A stretch of DNA of 36,858 nt from an uncultured Clostridia bacterium (lineage in GTDB: Bacteria; Bacillota; Clostridia; Peptostreptococcales; Anaerovoracaceae), in the NCBI GenBank assembly GCA_945644815.1, contig CALZFA010000003.1:1-36858 (forward strand), read 5' to 3'. A program made the translations under genes and the position numbers. Numbering within the stretch: the first letter of the stretch is position 1; each line of letters starts with the position of its first letter. Shown piece after piece: positions 1 to 8,355 of the stretch. The notes below the pieces were generated by a model. That model was given only the letters and a program-made list of their open reading frames with translations. It was not told the DNA's origin and searched no databases.

Positions 1-1
1 C

Positions 2-2452
2 GTCTTGATTATCTGCTACATGCCAATTATGGCGTTCGCAGAGGGATCCGGGACACCCGGCGGCACAGATATTTATGTATCTGCCGGCGGAAATGATGCA
101 GCTGAAGGTACTAAGGCGGATCCTTATGCCTCGCTTGCAAAAGCGGCAGAGGTTGTAAATGCCGGGTCGGAAGAAAACTATACAATCCATGTGCTGAGTG
201 ATTTGATATCGACGGAGTGCGCAAGGTTCTATAATAAAAACGTGACGATAGTCGGAGAAGGCGCAACTGTTCCGGTTGTAAGCCGCGGAGACATTTTTGC
301 TACTCAAAGCGACACTGCACGGAGTTGGTATAATCCGGCAATGATAGAGGTAGGAGGAACCAAAACCGATGGAAGCGAAGATCTCGGCAAAGCGACACTT
401 AGACTTAAGAACATTATTTTAGATGATGCCGGAAAACATATGGGAACAAAATTTGCTTTTGCCAGCACAAGTAATACGACAGGCAATCTTGAGTGTGTGC
501 AGGATGCCATTATTGCTTCTTATAATGGAACCGGAACTATTATTCTTGATGAAGGAGCCACTTTAAAGAATTTTGGTGGAATGACAGCTGTCTATGTTAC
601 CGGTTCGGGCAAGCTGATAATGAAAAACGGAAGCACCATTTGTGATGATGAGAATTTTGCCGCAAGCAACAATAGAAATGGAAAACATGCTGTTTACCTT
701 ATTGGAGCAACCCTTGAAATGGATGAGGGCTCTTCTGTTCAGAACATAAAAAATGCACTGGCAATCAACTCCGAAGGAGCAAAAGTCGTTGTTAACGGAT
801 CAATAAAAGGAATAGATGGAAAGAGCAACCCTGTTGTCCGCGTAGTTAAAAATTCGGAATTCACACTTGGAAGGACGGGTGTTATTGAGAATAATACAAC
901 AGATAATATTGCAACGGCTTATATTCAGTCCGGATCTGTTGCACATATTTATGGAAAAATAATTGGCAACAAGGCTCCTGCGGGCGCTCTGTATATTGTG
1001 ACTAATGGTGGAAGTTCATACGGATATCTATATGATGGTGCTGAGATAATCAACAATGAGAGCACAGGCAAGTACGGCGTGATTGAGGTCCAGCAGGGAG
1101 ATTGCACGTTTACAATGAACGGAGGAACTGTCTCAGTGAATAAGGCTAAGGCCGGTGCCATTCAGGTGAGAAAGGACAATGCAAAGTTCATCATGAACGG
1201 TGGTGTTGTTGATAATAATGAACTTTTACCGGGTGGAACCGGCGATGCAGGGGTCTATGCTACCGGAAGTAGCAATTTGACGATTGAACTGAAAAAAGGT
1301 ACATTGCAAAGTGTTTCTATTGATACAGATTTATTGGGTAAAAAATCAAATGGGCATGTTTATATAGCTGAAGGATTCAACCTTAAAACTGGCTACCTTA
1401 CCACTCGACAGGACGGAAACAAGAGCATAGCTCCATCGGCTGAAAGCTTAGACATTAAACTCAGTAATGCAAGTCCGGACAGCGTTTCAGCTTTAAAAAC
1501 AGACGCGGCAGCAAAAGGTTGGTCAGAGCCATTAGCCACTTTCTGGATGCAGCGCAGCGAAGCGGCAACACTTACCGTTGGCGGATTAAATGATAAAATT
1601 AACAGTAATCTTCCTGTATACGCTATGGCATTACCTGTTGGTGAAGACGGAAAGCCTGAAACAGATGCAGATGTAAAGGTGTATGTATCGCAAATAACTG
1701 GTGAAGGTATTAAACTGACCATTCCTGAAGGGAATACAAACGGATATGCAGTTGCACTTGTGCAGCCGACAGAAGACTTTGGCAATGTTGTAATTACAAC
1801 TGATAAATCAAAAATTGATAAAAACAATGACAAGACTGCAGACGGAAACTATGAGATTCCATATACTGCAACATATAACATGTCTGAAAATCTGAAGAAC
1901 ATTATTGACGGCTCAATAGATTTTATCAAAGATGAAAATTGTGAGTTTACTTTTACCGTTGAGCTGGATAAGCGATTGACTGCTAAATCAGGCGCAGGAG
2001 ACTACAAGTTTACAAGTCCGATTTTTGACCTGGATAAAGTTACCGTAGCTGAGGATGGCAGTACTGTTACTGCAGAGTGCAAGCTGAAGAAGGATTGGGC
2101 TGATCATATCGGTGAGCTGTTAAAGACCCCGATGGTTCTTACAGGAACAGGCGTTTTAGGAGCAGAAGACTTTACCGTAGGTGATACTATTAATACAACC
2201 GGACATATTGAGGTTACAATCAGTGTCGGAAATCTCACCAGCATATATGTTCCTGGCAATGTGTGTCAGACTCTGATGGAAGAAGAAATTATACCGGGAC
2301 CTGGTGACTCGCAAGAGCCGGGCAATACGGATGAAGGTGCACCAAAGACAGGAGATGCAACATCGATGGAACTTCTCATTGGTCTTTTCATGCTGGCTGT
2401 CGCAGCATTAGCAGGAAGCATCTTTTTGAAGAAAAGCTCAACTAAGAAATAA
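2..2452 (+). CDS. Sortase-anchored beta-helix surface protein (5'-truncated by window)
   Basis: The reading frame is open to the left edge, and the track's TTG at 5 lies inside a hydrophobic signal-peptide core ending in MAFA, so the true start is upstream of the window. Right after the cleavage site comes a YVSAGGNDAAEGT segment typical of DUF1565/right-handed beta-helix proteins. Through about residue 480 there are short Gly/Asn-rich strand repeats (TMNGGTV, IMNGGVV). The part from about 500 to 760 looks like one or more beta-sandwich domains. The C-terminus is a cell-wall sorting signal: a PKTGD motif (LPXTG variant), a roughly 20-residue hydrophobic span and a KKSSTKK tail. This implies covalent anchoring to peptidoglycan by a sortase. 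The ligand or substrate is not visible. No sortase gene lies in the window. A terminator follows at 2522, so it is the last gene of its transcript. Confidence 0.85.
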   Translation, partial: VLIICYMPIMAFAEGSGTPGGTDIYVSAGGNDAAEGTKADPYASLAKAAEVVNAGSEENYTIHVLSDLISTECARFYNKNVTIVGEGATVPVVSRGDIFATQSDTARSWYNPAMIEVGGTKTDGSEDLGKATLRLKNIILDDAGKHMGTKFAFASTSNTTGNLECVQDAIIASYNGTGTIILDEGATLKNFGGMTAVYVTGSGKLIMKNGSTICDDENFAASNNRNGKHAVYLIGATLEMDEGSSVQNIKNALAINSEGAKVVVNGSIKGIDGKSNPVVRVVKNSEFTLGRTGVIENNTTDNIATAYIQSGSVAHIYGKIIGNKAPAGALYIVTNGGSSYGYLYDGAEIINNESTGKYGVIEVQQGDCTFTMNGGTVSVNKAKAGAIQVRKDNAKFIMNGGVVDNNELLPGGTGDAGVYATGSSNLTIELKKGTLQSVSIDTDLLGKKSNGHVYIAEGFNLKTGYLTTRQDGNKSIAPSAESLDIKLSNASPDSVSALKTDAAAKGWSEPLATFWMQRSEAATLTVGGLNDKINSNLPVYAMALPVGEDGKPETDADVKVYVSQITGEGIKLTIPEGNTNGYAVALVQPTEDFGNVVITTDKSKIDKNNDKTADGNYEIPYTATYNMSENLKNIIDGSIDFIKDENCEFTFTVELDKRLTAKSGAGDYKFTSPIFDLDKVTVAEDGSTVTAECKLKKDWADHIGELLKTPMVLTGTGVLGAEDFTVGDTINTTGHIEVTISVGNLTSIYVPGNVCQTLMEEEIIPGPGDSQEPGNTDEGAPKTGDATSMELLIGLFMLAVAALAGSIFLKKSSTKK

Positions 2453-2521
2453 GGCTTAAAGAATTTTTTGCAAAATATACTTCATAAAACTACAGAAAAG
2501 CATGTTATAACAATATGTATG

Positions 2522-2559
2522 AAAGAACCCGTCTTGCGAAAAGGCATGCGGGTTCTTTT
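2522..2559 (+). terminator. Intrinsic terminator of the surface-protein gene
   Basis: A 10-bp perfect stem AAAGAACCCG / CGGGTTCTTT ends in a short T run, about 70 bp after the stop codon. The A-run on the left arm could also support termination on the opposite strand, but no minus-strand gene ends here. Confidence 0.85.
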
Positions 2560-2721
2560 GTATTCAAAGTTAATCGTGGCAATCGGAGTTTTGGGTTGCC
2601 TGTTGCAATACTGTGCCTTTATCCCATGGCGTAAATACGACAGTTAATTGATAGCGGAACCGGATTCAAGTGTTTTTGATTGTGGAAATTAAATAAAGGA
2701 GAGAAAACTGTAAAAAAATGC

Positions 2722-2750
2722 TTGTAATAATTTTACATTAATTATATAAT
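2722..2750 (+). promoter_or_regulatory. Sigma-A-type promoter for the 2780 gene
   Basis: TTGTAA at 2722-2727, a 17-nt AT-rich spacer, and a consensus TATAAT at 2745-2750. The expected transcript start lies about 20 bp before the ribosome binding site GGGAGG of the next gene. Confidence 0.75.
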
Positions 2751-2779
2751 AGTGAAAAGAACCTGCTTGGGAGGAAATT

Positions 2780-3520
2780 ATGGAGAGGTTGTTTTTTCGC
2801 GGAAGCATAAAGCCGGACTGTGAAACTTCGGCAGCAGGAGTTATGCTGGACAGACAGAAGTATGTTATAGGTGTTACAGGCATAGGAGCAGGTGCGGGAG
2901 CCACTTTCACAGCCATGGGAATGGCATTCATAATGGGAAAGATGACTTCGGGAGTGACATACCTGGAGGGGCAGCCTCACAGGAAGGACTGTGTTTCACC
3001 ATACAGACTGCTGGCGGTGGACAGAACTTTCAGGCACATAGCAGAAAAAGACAGGAGGCCTGCAGCAAGACTGACTTTATATAAAAAAGTAAACTGGCAG
3101 ATTTACAAGCCCTGGGAGCAGGAAGACGGGAGCTGTTTTCAGGACTACAGGCAGGCAGTGGGAAAAATAATAATAGTGGACAATCCTTACTGCTTTGATG
3201 ACCTTGACCTTGTGGTTGCCGTTGTAGATCCTTTCCCGCCCGCGGTTTCAGCAGGCCTTGAAACCTTCGGAATGCTCAGGCGGTTTCATGATAAGGAGAG
3301 TGCTGCGCGCAGGAAAGTTATCTGGCTTCTAAATAAATCCGACGGAAGCGTGGCCCGTCGTGAAACAGAGAAATACCTGAAGATTAAATTTGATTTTGAG
3401 CAGAGGTTAATTCCGCAGGAGATTTTTTACAGATCGGCTTACAGCTGTACACAGCCCTTTTTTATGTATGAAGCAGAGGGTCTGAGCAGCATGGCACTTA
3501 GTATCCTTGAGGAGATATAG
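2780..3520 (+). CDS. ParA/MinD-fold-like protein with degenerate P-loop, function unknown
   Basis: A 246-residue cytosolic protein. The start is supported by GGGAGG seven bases before the ATG. Residues about 29-50 read VIGVTGIGAGAGATFTAMGM, which resembles the first strand, deviant Walker A loop and first helix of ParA/MinD-type P-loop ATPases (KGGxGKT). The invariant lysine is absent (GAGAT), so ATP hydrolysis is doubtful. Later segments KIIIVDNP and DLVVAVVDPFPP, and a VIWLLNKSD near residue 184, fit the strands that follow in this fold. It has its own promoter and lies about 100 bp upstream of ftsE with no clear terminator between, so some co-transcription with ftsEX is possible. It could be a clostridial CpaE/ParA-like pseudo-ATPase. 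The fold assignment is an inference from pattern only. Confidence 0.6.
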   Translation: MERLFFRGSIKPDCETSAAGVMLDRQKYVIGVTGIGAGAGATFTAMGMAFIMGKMTSGVTYLEGQPHRKDCVSPYRLLAVDRTFRHIAEKDRRPAARLTLYKKVNWQIYKPWEQEDGSCFQDYRQAVGKIIIVDNPYCFDDLDLVVAVVDPFPPAVSAGLETFGMLRRFHDKESAARRKVIWLLNKSDGSVARRETEKYLKIKFDFEQRLIPQEIFYRSAYSCTQPFFMYEAEGLSSMALSILEEI

Positions 3521-3548
3521 ATCACACCCATATTTTACTATTTAATTT

Positions 3549-3557
3549 TTTGTCGAA
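3549..3557 (+). promoter_or_regulatory. Spo0A box 1 upstream of ftsE
   Basis: TTTGTCGAA is an exact match to the 0A-box consensus TTTGTCRAA. It ends six bases before a TATAAT at 3564-3569 that has no good -35 hexamer (TTTAAT at 17-nt spacing). This resembles Spo0A-activated sigma-A promoters in which the box replaces or overlaps the -35. Confidence 0.6.
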
Positions 3558-3588
3558 ATGTAGTATAATACTCATATATGTATGATAA

Positions 3589-3597
3589 TTTGTCAAA
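3589..3597 (+). promoter_or_regulatory. Spo0A box 2 upstream of ftsE
   Basis: TTTGTCAAA, a second exact 0A-box match in the same orientation. It starts exactly 40 bp after box 1, and the identity extends beyond the box (AATGT follows both copies). It would fall just downstream of the predicted transcript start and about 28 bp before the ftsE ATG. Confidence 0.55.
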
Positions 3598-3624
3598 ATG
3601 TGGATATACAACCGGGGGAAAACA

Positions 3625-4320
3625 ATGATTACTTTTGATCACGTTACTAAAAAATACCGTACCAATATCGGCTTGGACGATGTCAGTGTACATATAAATA
3701 AAGGGGACTTTGTCTTTCTGGTAGGTCCCAGCGGAGCAGGCAAATCCACCTTTATCAAGCTGATCTTAAAGGAGATAAATGCCGACCGTGGAACCATAAA
3801 GGTTGGAGACTTTAAAGTGACCAATCTTTCCAACAGGGAGATACCTATGTTTCGGCGTAAGGTGGGGACAGTATTTCAGGATTTCAGGCTGCTGCCAAAG
3901 AAGACAGTCTTTGAAAATGTGGCTTTTGCCATGGAGGTTCTCCATAAGCCTCAAAGACAGATAAGAAAGCAGGTGCCTCAGATTCTCAGTCTGGTGGGAA
4001 TAAGTGACAAGGCTCACAAATATCCTGACGAGCTTTCTGCAGGAGAGCAGCAGAGGGTAGCTATCGCCAGAGCAATTATAAACAATCCGGCAGTGCTTAT
4101 TGCCGATGAGCCTACAGGAAATCTTGATCCTAACACTGCGTGGGAAATTATGGATCTCCTTGACCAGATCAACATGAGAGGAACTACCATTGTAATGGTA
4201 ACTCATGCCAAGGATATAGTGGATAAGATGAAAAAGCGTGTAATTGCAATAGAACGGGGCCGCATTGTCAGAGACGAGCAGGGTCAGTATGGATATAGGG
4301 GGGAGCAAAGGTTTGAATAG
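3625..4320 (+). CDS. ftsE: Cell-division ABC transporter ATP-binding protein FtsE
   Basis: The ATPase half of the FtsEX complex. Together with FtsX it transmits ATP hydrolysis to a periplasmic/extracytoplasmic peptidoglycan hydrolase during division or elongation. The 231-residue protein shows Walker A GPSGAGKS (about 34-41), signature LSAGEQQRVAIARA (about 138), Walker B VLIADEPTGNLD and the H-loop MVTHA. The track starts at 3598, but that ATG lacks a ribosome binding site. ATG 3625 follows CGGGGGAA and gives the usual FtsE start MITFDHVTKKY. The 3' end overlaps the likely ftsX start. It is the first gene of a compact ftsE-ftsX-hydrolase-recJ run with Spo0A boxes in front. Confidence 0.95.
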   Translation: MITFDHVTKKYRTNIGLDDVSVHINKGDFVFLVGPSGAGKSTFIKLILKEINADRGTIKVGDFKVTNLSNREIPMFRRKVGTVFQDFRLLPKKTVFENVAFAMEVLHKPQRQIRKQVPQILSLVGISDKAHKYPDELSAGEQQRVAIARAIINNPAVLIADEPTGNLDPNTAWEIMDLLDQINMRGTTIVMVTHAKDIVDKMKKRVIAIERGRIVRDEQGQYGYRGEQRFE

Positions 4321-5203
4321 TTTATTTTATAATATAAAGCAGGGCTTTGTTCAGATTTTCCGTAATCGGGGGATGAGCCTGGCATCCATATTTTCTATAG
4401 TTGCCATGCTGCTGATACTTGGCCTTTTCTTCGTAATTACGGTGAATATCAATCTTTTTACAGAGGTTGTAAAGCAGGACTACGACCAGGTGGAGGTTTT
4501 CCTTCTTGATGAAACCACCGAGGCCGATGCCCGGCAGCTTATTGCTGAAATAGAAAAACAGAAAGGTGTAAGCGGAGCAGAGTACAGGAGCAAGGATGAG
4601 GCTCTTGAAATTCTTAAACAGCGCTGGGGAGAAAGCGGATATCTGCTGGACTCTCTGGGAAACAATCCGCTGCCGGCTTCCATACTTATAAGTGTGGATT
4701 CCCTTGACAATGCCGGTGCTGTGGCCAGATTCGCGGGAAATCTTGATGGAGTGGACGATATTCAGTACTATCAGGAGACTGTGGACAAGCTGACTAAGAT
4801 TACCAGATTCCTTCAGATAGGGGCGCTTGTTATAATGATTTTCCTTGTGGTGGTCTCCGTTGTGGTGGTCTCCAACACCGTAAAGCTTACCGTATTTGCC
4901 CGTGCAAAGGAGATACGGATTATGAAGTATGTGGGTGCTACCAACTGGTTTATAAGGGGGCCTTTCCTGGCGGAAGGAATTATTATCGGAGTACTGGCAG
5001 CCCTGATTTCTACAGGTCTGATTGCCCTTATTTACTCTAAAATAATTGAGAGCATAGGTACGCAGGTTATGGCTATTGTATCAAGTCCGCTGATTTCTGC
5101 GTCGTATATGACTGTTAATATGGTTATAATCTTTGTCGCACTGGGGGCAAGCATCGGCGCCTGGGGCAGCATTATTTCCATGAGAAGATTCCTGGACACA
5201 TAG
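4313..5203 (+). CDS. ftsX: Cell-division membrane protein FtsX
   Basis: The membrane half of FtsEX. It has one N-terminal transmembrane helix (about 20-45), an extracytoplasmic loop of about 120 residues that contacts the hydrolase, and three further helices from about residue 168 (MacB/FtsX fold). The family N-terminus LFYNIKQGFVQIFRNRGMSLASI is clear. The track start (TTG 4265) has no site. TTG 4313 sits eight bases after a GGGGGGAG and gives 296 residues, the family norm; ATG 4289 is the alternative and would add eight residues. It overlaps ftsE by 8 bp, which suggests translational coupling. The next gene, 20 bp on, encodes the probable hydrolase partner. Confidence 0.93.
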   Translation: MNSLFYNIKQGFVQIFRNRGMSLASIFSIVAMLLILGLFFVITVNINLFTEVVKQDYDQVEVFLLDETTEADARQLIAEIEKQKGVSGAEYRSKDEALEILKQRWGESGYLLDSLGNNPLPASILISVDSLDNAGAVARFAGNLDGVDDIQYYQETVDKLTKITRFLQIGALVIMIFLVVVSVVVVSNTVKLTVFARAKEIRIMKYVGATNWFIRGPFLAEGIIIGVLAALISTGLIALIYSKIIESIGTQVMAIVSSPLISASYMTVNMVIIFVALGASIGAWGSIISMRRFLDT

Positions 5204-5223
5204 AATTATTAAAGGGGGTTGAA

Positions 5224-6273
5224 ATGATGAAGAAAAAAAGCCTGATATTGATGCTTATAGCCATGCTGACCTTCACCGTGTGCGGGGCGGGTCTTGCATT
5301 TGCAGCCACTGAGGGCGAACTGAGAAATGAGCTTGATGGAGTGGAGACAGCGCAGGACGAGCTGAGCAAAAAAATGGCTCAGTTGGAAAAAGACATTAAA
5401 GAGCTGCAGAAAAAAGTTGACAACCTTAACTACCTGATAAATCAGACTGCTGAAGAGATAAGCAGCACAGAGCAGAGGATTCAGAAAAAAGAAAAGGAAA
5501 TGACGGAGCGGGAGGACACCCTTAATGAGAGACTTAAGGTAATGTATAAGAACGGCTCTGTGGGCTTTGTGGATATTCTGCTGGGTTCAAGCAGCATTTC
5601 CGAATTTGTTTCCAATGTAGAGATAATCCAGAAAATATATAAGAATGATATGGATGTTCTGGACACTCTGAAAAAAGAACATGAGGAGCTTACGGAGATA
5701 AAGGCTTCTCTGGAAGAAAAAAAAGCTACGCTGGCCGCCCGGAAGACTGACCTTGCAGCAGAAAAGACATCATTGGATGCCAAAAAGAAGGAGTTTGAAG
5801 CCGAGGAGGACAAGCTTAAGGCAGAGGCAGACAGACTTACGGCAGAGATAATTAATCTCATGGATAAGGACAGCCCTTATGTAGGCGGTGAGTTTACATG
5901 GCCTTGTCCTGCCAGCAGATATATTTCCTCTTCCTTTGGGAACAGACTTCATCCTACTCTCAATGTGTGGAAATTCCATACGGGTATTGATATAGGATGT
6001 TCTGCGGGCAAGAACATTGTGGCTGCCGCATCGGGCAAGGTAATAATGTCTCAGTGGTACGGCGGTTACGGAAACTGCGTAATGATCGACCACGGCGGCG
6101 GGATAGTTACTCTTTACGGACATGCTTCCAAGCTTTTGGTGAGCAAGGGACAGGTAGTAAAACAGGGGCAGGTTATTGCACTGGTAGGATCAACAGGCCG
6201 CTCCACGGGACCTCATCTGCACTTTGAAGTTCGTAAAAACGGTCAATACATAGATCCTATGAGTTACTTTTAA
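5224..6273 (+). CDS. PcsB/EnvC-like M23 peptidoglycan hydrolase
   Basis: A secreted murein endopeptidase or amidase activator, probably controlled by FtsEX. It has 349 residues. Residues 1-27 form a signal peptide (KKKS, hydrophobic core, AFA). A long, charged coiled coil follows from about 30 to 220, interrupted by a hydrophobic patch GFVDILLGSSSISEFV. The C-terminal LytM/M23 domain starts near residue 225. The M23 metal and catalytic motifs HTGIDI, YGHAS and HLHFEV are all intact, so the domain should be active, unlike degenerate EnvC. The start is supported by AAAGGGGG; a second ATG follows immediately. Location directly behind ftsEX matches the streptococcal PcsB and clostridial FtsEX-hydrolase arrangement. 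Confidence 0.92.
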   Translation: MMKKKSLILMLIAMLTFTVCGAGLAFAATEGELRNELDGVETAQDELSKKMAQLEKDIKELQKKVDNLNYLINQTAEEISSTEQRIQKKEKEMTEREDTLNERLKVMYKNGSVGFVDILLGSSSISEFVSNVEIIQKIYKNDMDVLDTLKKEHEELTEIKASLEEKKATLAARKTDLAAEKTSLDAKKKEFEAEEDKLKAEADRLTAEIINLMDKDSPYVGGEFTWPCPASRYISSSFGNRLHPTLNVWKFHTGIDIGCSAGKNIVAAASGKVIMSQWYGGYGNCVMIDHGGGIVTLYGHASKLLVSKGQVVKQGQVIALVGSTGRSTGPHLHFEVRKNGQYIDPMSYF

Positions 6274-6281
6274 GGCAAGCC

Positions 6282-7937
6282 ATGAAATTAAATCCGATTA
6301 TTATAAAACTACTGAATAACAGAGGTATTGTAAGAGAAGAGGAAATAAAGGAATTTCTTTCGGATAAGCCTCAGAAAACATATGACCCATCCCTGCTGAA
6401 GGACATTTCGGCGGGGGTGGATTTAATATTGTCTGAAATTAAAAAAGGAACTCGAATCTGCATTTATGGCGACTACGATGCAGACGGTATAACTTCCACG
6501 TCTCTTATGCTCAGCGTGCTGAGTCATCTCATGCCCAAGGGGAAGCTTGACTACTACATACCATCCAGATTTGAAGAAGGCTATGGCCTTAATATGGATG
6601 CCGTAGAGAACATTGCTCATAAAGGTGCAGGGCTGATCATAACAGTTGACTGCGGAAGTGTTTCTGCCGAAGAAGTAGGGTATGCGCAGGATTTGGGGAT
6701 GAAGGTGGTGGTGACGGATCATCACAACATTACGGATAAAATGGCGGACTGCCTGCTTATCAACCCTAAAAGGCCGGGAAACTCATATCCTTTCTGCGGC
6801 CTTTCAGGCTGCGGCGTTGCCTTTAAGACAGCTCAGATGATACAGCAGAAAGCAGGACTTCCCAAATGGGTTCTTACAGAGGTTCTGGATCTGGTGGCAA
6901 TCGGGACTATAGGCGATATCATGCCTCTGGTGGACGAAAACAGAACCATGGTCAAGTTTGGGCTTAAGATGATAAACACGGGCAAAAGGCCCGGTCTGAG
7001 GAAGCTTATAGAAGGGGCCGGACTCAGGGTAGGAACCATTACTTCAGAAAATGTGGGATATGTTATCGTGCCCCACCTCAATGCCAGCGGCAGGATTGAG
7101 GACGCATCCAGGGCTGTACGGCTTCTGACTGCGGAGGAAGGCGACGAAGATATAGATACCATCGTGGAAGATCTGTTATATAAAAACCGGGAAAGAAAGA
7201 GACTTCAGGCAGAGGCATACAAATCCTGCACTGCAGATCTTGACCCATCCGATCTCAAGGACTTTCTGCTCATCGAGTCAAAAGACACTCATGAGGGAAT
7301 TGCGGGAATAGCCTGTGGACGGATTAAAGATACATATTACCGGCCTGCAGCGATTCTCACGCCCACGGGGAGCGGCGGAGAACTTCTTAAGGGGACCGGC
7401 AGAAGCATTGAAGGAGTTAATCTATATGAACTTTTGAAAAAGTACGAAAGGCTTTTTGAAAAATTCGGAGGTCATGGGGCAGCCTGCGGCTTTACAATGA
7501 GAAAGGAAAACCTGAAACTTTTGCGAGACGGTCTACTTGAAGATATGGCAAAGCTTTCTTCTGAAAATCCGGAGCTTTTTATAAAAAAATATCCTGTGGA
7601 TATGGAGCTCAAAATAGAGGATATGGATATTGCATTTGCGCAGCAGCTTGATCTTATGGCACCTTTTGGGAGCGGAAACCCAAAACCTTCTTTTGAACTT
7701 GCCGACGTTATTATAAACGATGTGAGATTTATGGGGAATGAAAATCAGCATGTGAAATTTACGGCTTACGACCGACAGGGAAAAAATATTCAATGTGTAC
7801 TTTTTAATCATGCGGCGGAGTATGGCATGCTCTGCTATACAAAAAGACCTTGCAGCCTCATCGGACACCTTGAATGTCAGCAGTGGCAGGGGGCGAAGCG
7901 ACTCCAGTTTATGGTTGATAAAATTAAGTTTGACTAA
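6282..7937 (+). CDS. recJ: Single-stranded-DNA-specific exonuclease RecJ
   Basis: A 5'-to-3' single-strand exonuclease of RecF-pathway recombination and mismatch/base-excision repair. It is 551 residues long. DHH-family metal motifs are present: YGDYDADG (62-69), VDCGS (about 122) and TDHH (145-148). The DHHA1 motif FGGHGAACG follows near residue 395, then the C-terminal OB-like domain (GSGNPKPSF). The start, 8 bp after the hydrolase stop codon, is the only one giving the full family N-terminus. The last codons overlap the -35 of the next promoter. Confidence 0.95.
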   Translation: MKLNPIIIKLLNNRGIVREEEIKEFLSDKPQKTYDPSLLKDISAGVDLILSEIKKGTRICIYGDYDADGITSTSLMLSVLSHLMPKGKLDYYIPSRFEEGYGLNMDAVENIAHKGAGLIITVDCGSVSAEEVGYAQDLGMKVVVTDHHNITDKMADCLLINPKRPGNSYPFCGLSGCGVAFKTAQMIQQKAGLPKWVLTEVLDLVAIGTIGDIMPLVDENRTMVKFGLKMINTGKRPGLRKLIEGAGLRVGTITSENVGYVIVPHLNASGRIEDASRAVRLLTAEEGDEDIDTIVEDLLYKNRERKRLQAEAYKSCTADLDPSDLKDFLLIESKDTHEGIAGIACGRIKDTYYRPAAILTPTGSGGELLKGTGRSIEGVNLYELLKKYERLFEKFGGHGAACGFTMRKENLKLLRDGLLEDMAKLSSENPELFIKKYPVDMELKIEDMDIAFAQQLDLMAPFGSGNPKPSFELADVIINDVRFMGNENQHVKFTAYDRQGKNIQCVLFNHAAEYGMLCYTKRPCSLIGHLECQQWQGAKRLQFMVDKIKFD

Positions 7938-7958
7938 ATTTGGCAGCGATGATATAAT
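7930..7958 (+). promoter_or_regulatory. Sigma-A promoter for yerC-like gene
   Basis: TTGACT at 7930-7935, a 17-nt spacer and TATAAT at 7953-7958. The -35 overlaps the recJ stop codon. A ribosome binding site AGGAGG and the ATG at 7984 follow. Confidence 0.85.
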
Positions 7959-7983
7959 TAAGCTAAGTTCAGGAGGAAAAGCT

Positions 7984-8283
7984 ATGGCATACGAATCAAA
8001 GTTTAAAAGAGATGACATTGATGAATTATTTGATGCAGTGCTGACACTGGAGGACCGCGAGGACTGCTACAGGTTTTTTGAGGATATCTGCACTATCAAT
8101 GAAATACATGCGATTGCGCAGAGACTGCAGGTGGCCAAGCTGCTTTCAGAAAAAAAGACTTACAGCGAAATTGAATCCATTACTAAGGCTTCAACGGCGA
8201 CAATCAGCAGAATCAATAAGTGTCTGGTATATGGCGCCGACGGATACAAGAAAGTTTTGGAGAGACTTAAAAATAAGAAATAA
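7984..8283 (+). CDS. TrpR-like YerC/YecD family regulator
   Basis: A 99-residue, all-helical DNA-binding protein of the TrpR superfamily. It has the typical YerC core (RFFEDICTINEIHAIAQRLQVAKLL) and a helix-turn-helix (TYSEIESITKASTATISRINKCL). The track start at 7795 lies inside recJ; ATG 7984, seven bases after AGGAGGAAA, gives the normal family length. It has its own promoter and terminator, so it is monocistronic. Family members lack the tryptophan pocket knowledge that would name a ligand, so the target is unknown. Confidence 0.9.
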   Translation: MAYESKFKRDDIDELFDAVLTLEDREDCYRFFEDICTINEIHAIAQRLQVAKLLSEKKTYSEIESITKASTATISRINKCLVYGADGYKKVLERLKNKK

Positions 8284-8298
8284 AAGATTGAACCTGGA

Positions 8299-8326
8299 GA
8301 ACGCCGCCGGCGTTCTTTGCTTTTTT
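8299..8326 (+). terminator. Intrinsic terminator after yerC-like gene
   Basis: Perfect 7-bp GC-rich stem GAACGCC-GCC-GGCGTTC followed by a T-rich tail. Confidence 0.88.
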
Positions 8327-8355
8327 GCGGATAAAAGCAGGTGGAGAGGAAAAGA

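Larger units (their letters stand above)
2453..2779. other. Intergenic region, 327 bp: terminator, then promoter
   Basis: The left part holds the terminator of the surface-protein gene (2522-2559) and the right end holds a sigma-A-type promoter for the next gene (2722-2750). The middle, about 2560-2720, shows no convincing gene, RNA or repeat. A 42-codon frame beginning inside the terminator stem (ATG 2519) has no ribosome binding site and was rejected. Confidence 0.7.

Noticed and set aside
1393-1833. Minus-strand 146-aa ORF inside the surface-protein gene
   Set aside because: A shadow of the real gene: Ser/Leu/Pro-rich low-complexity translation and no ribosome binding site.
2519-2647. 42-codon hydrophobic frame starting MKEPVLRKGM
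   Set aside because: It begins inside the terminator stem, has no ribosome binding site and shows no family pattern.
5481-5861. Minus-strand 126-aa ORF opposite the PcsB coiled coil
   Set aside because: A mirror of a Lys/Glu-rich coiled coil, giving Ser/Phe-rich nonsense; no site and no family.
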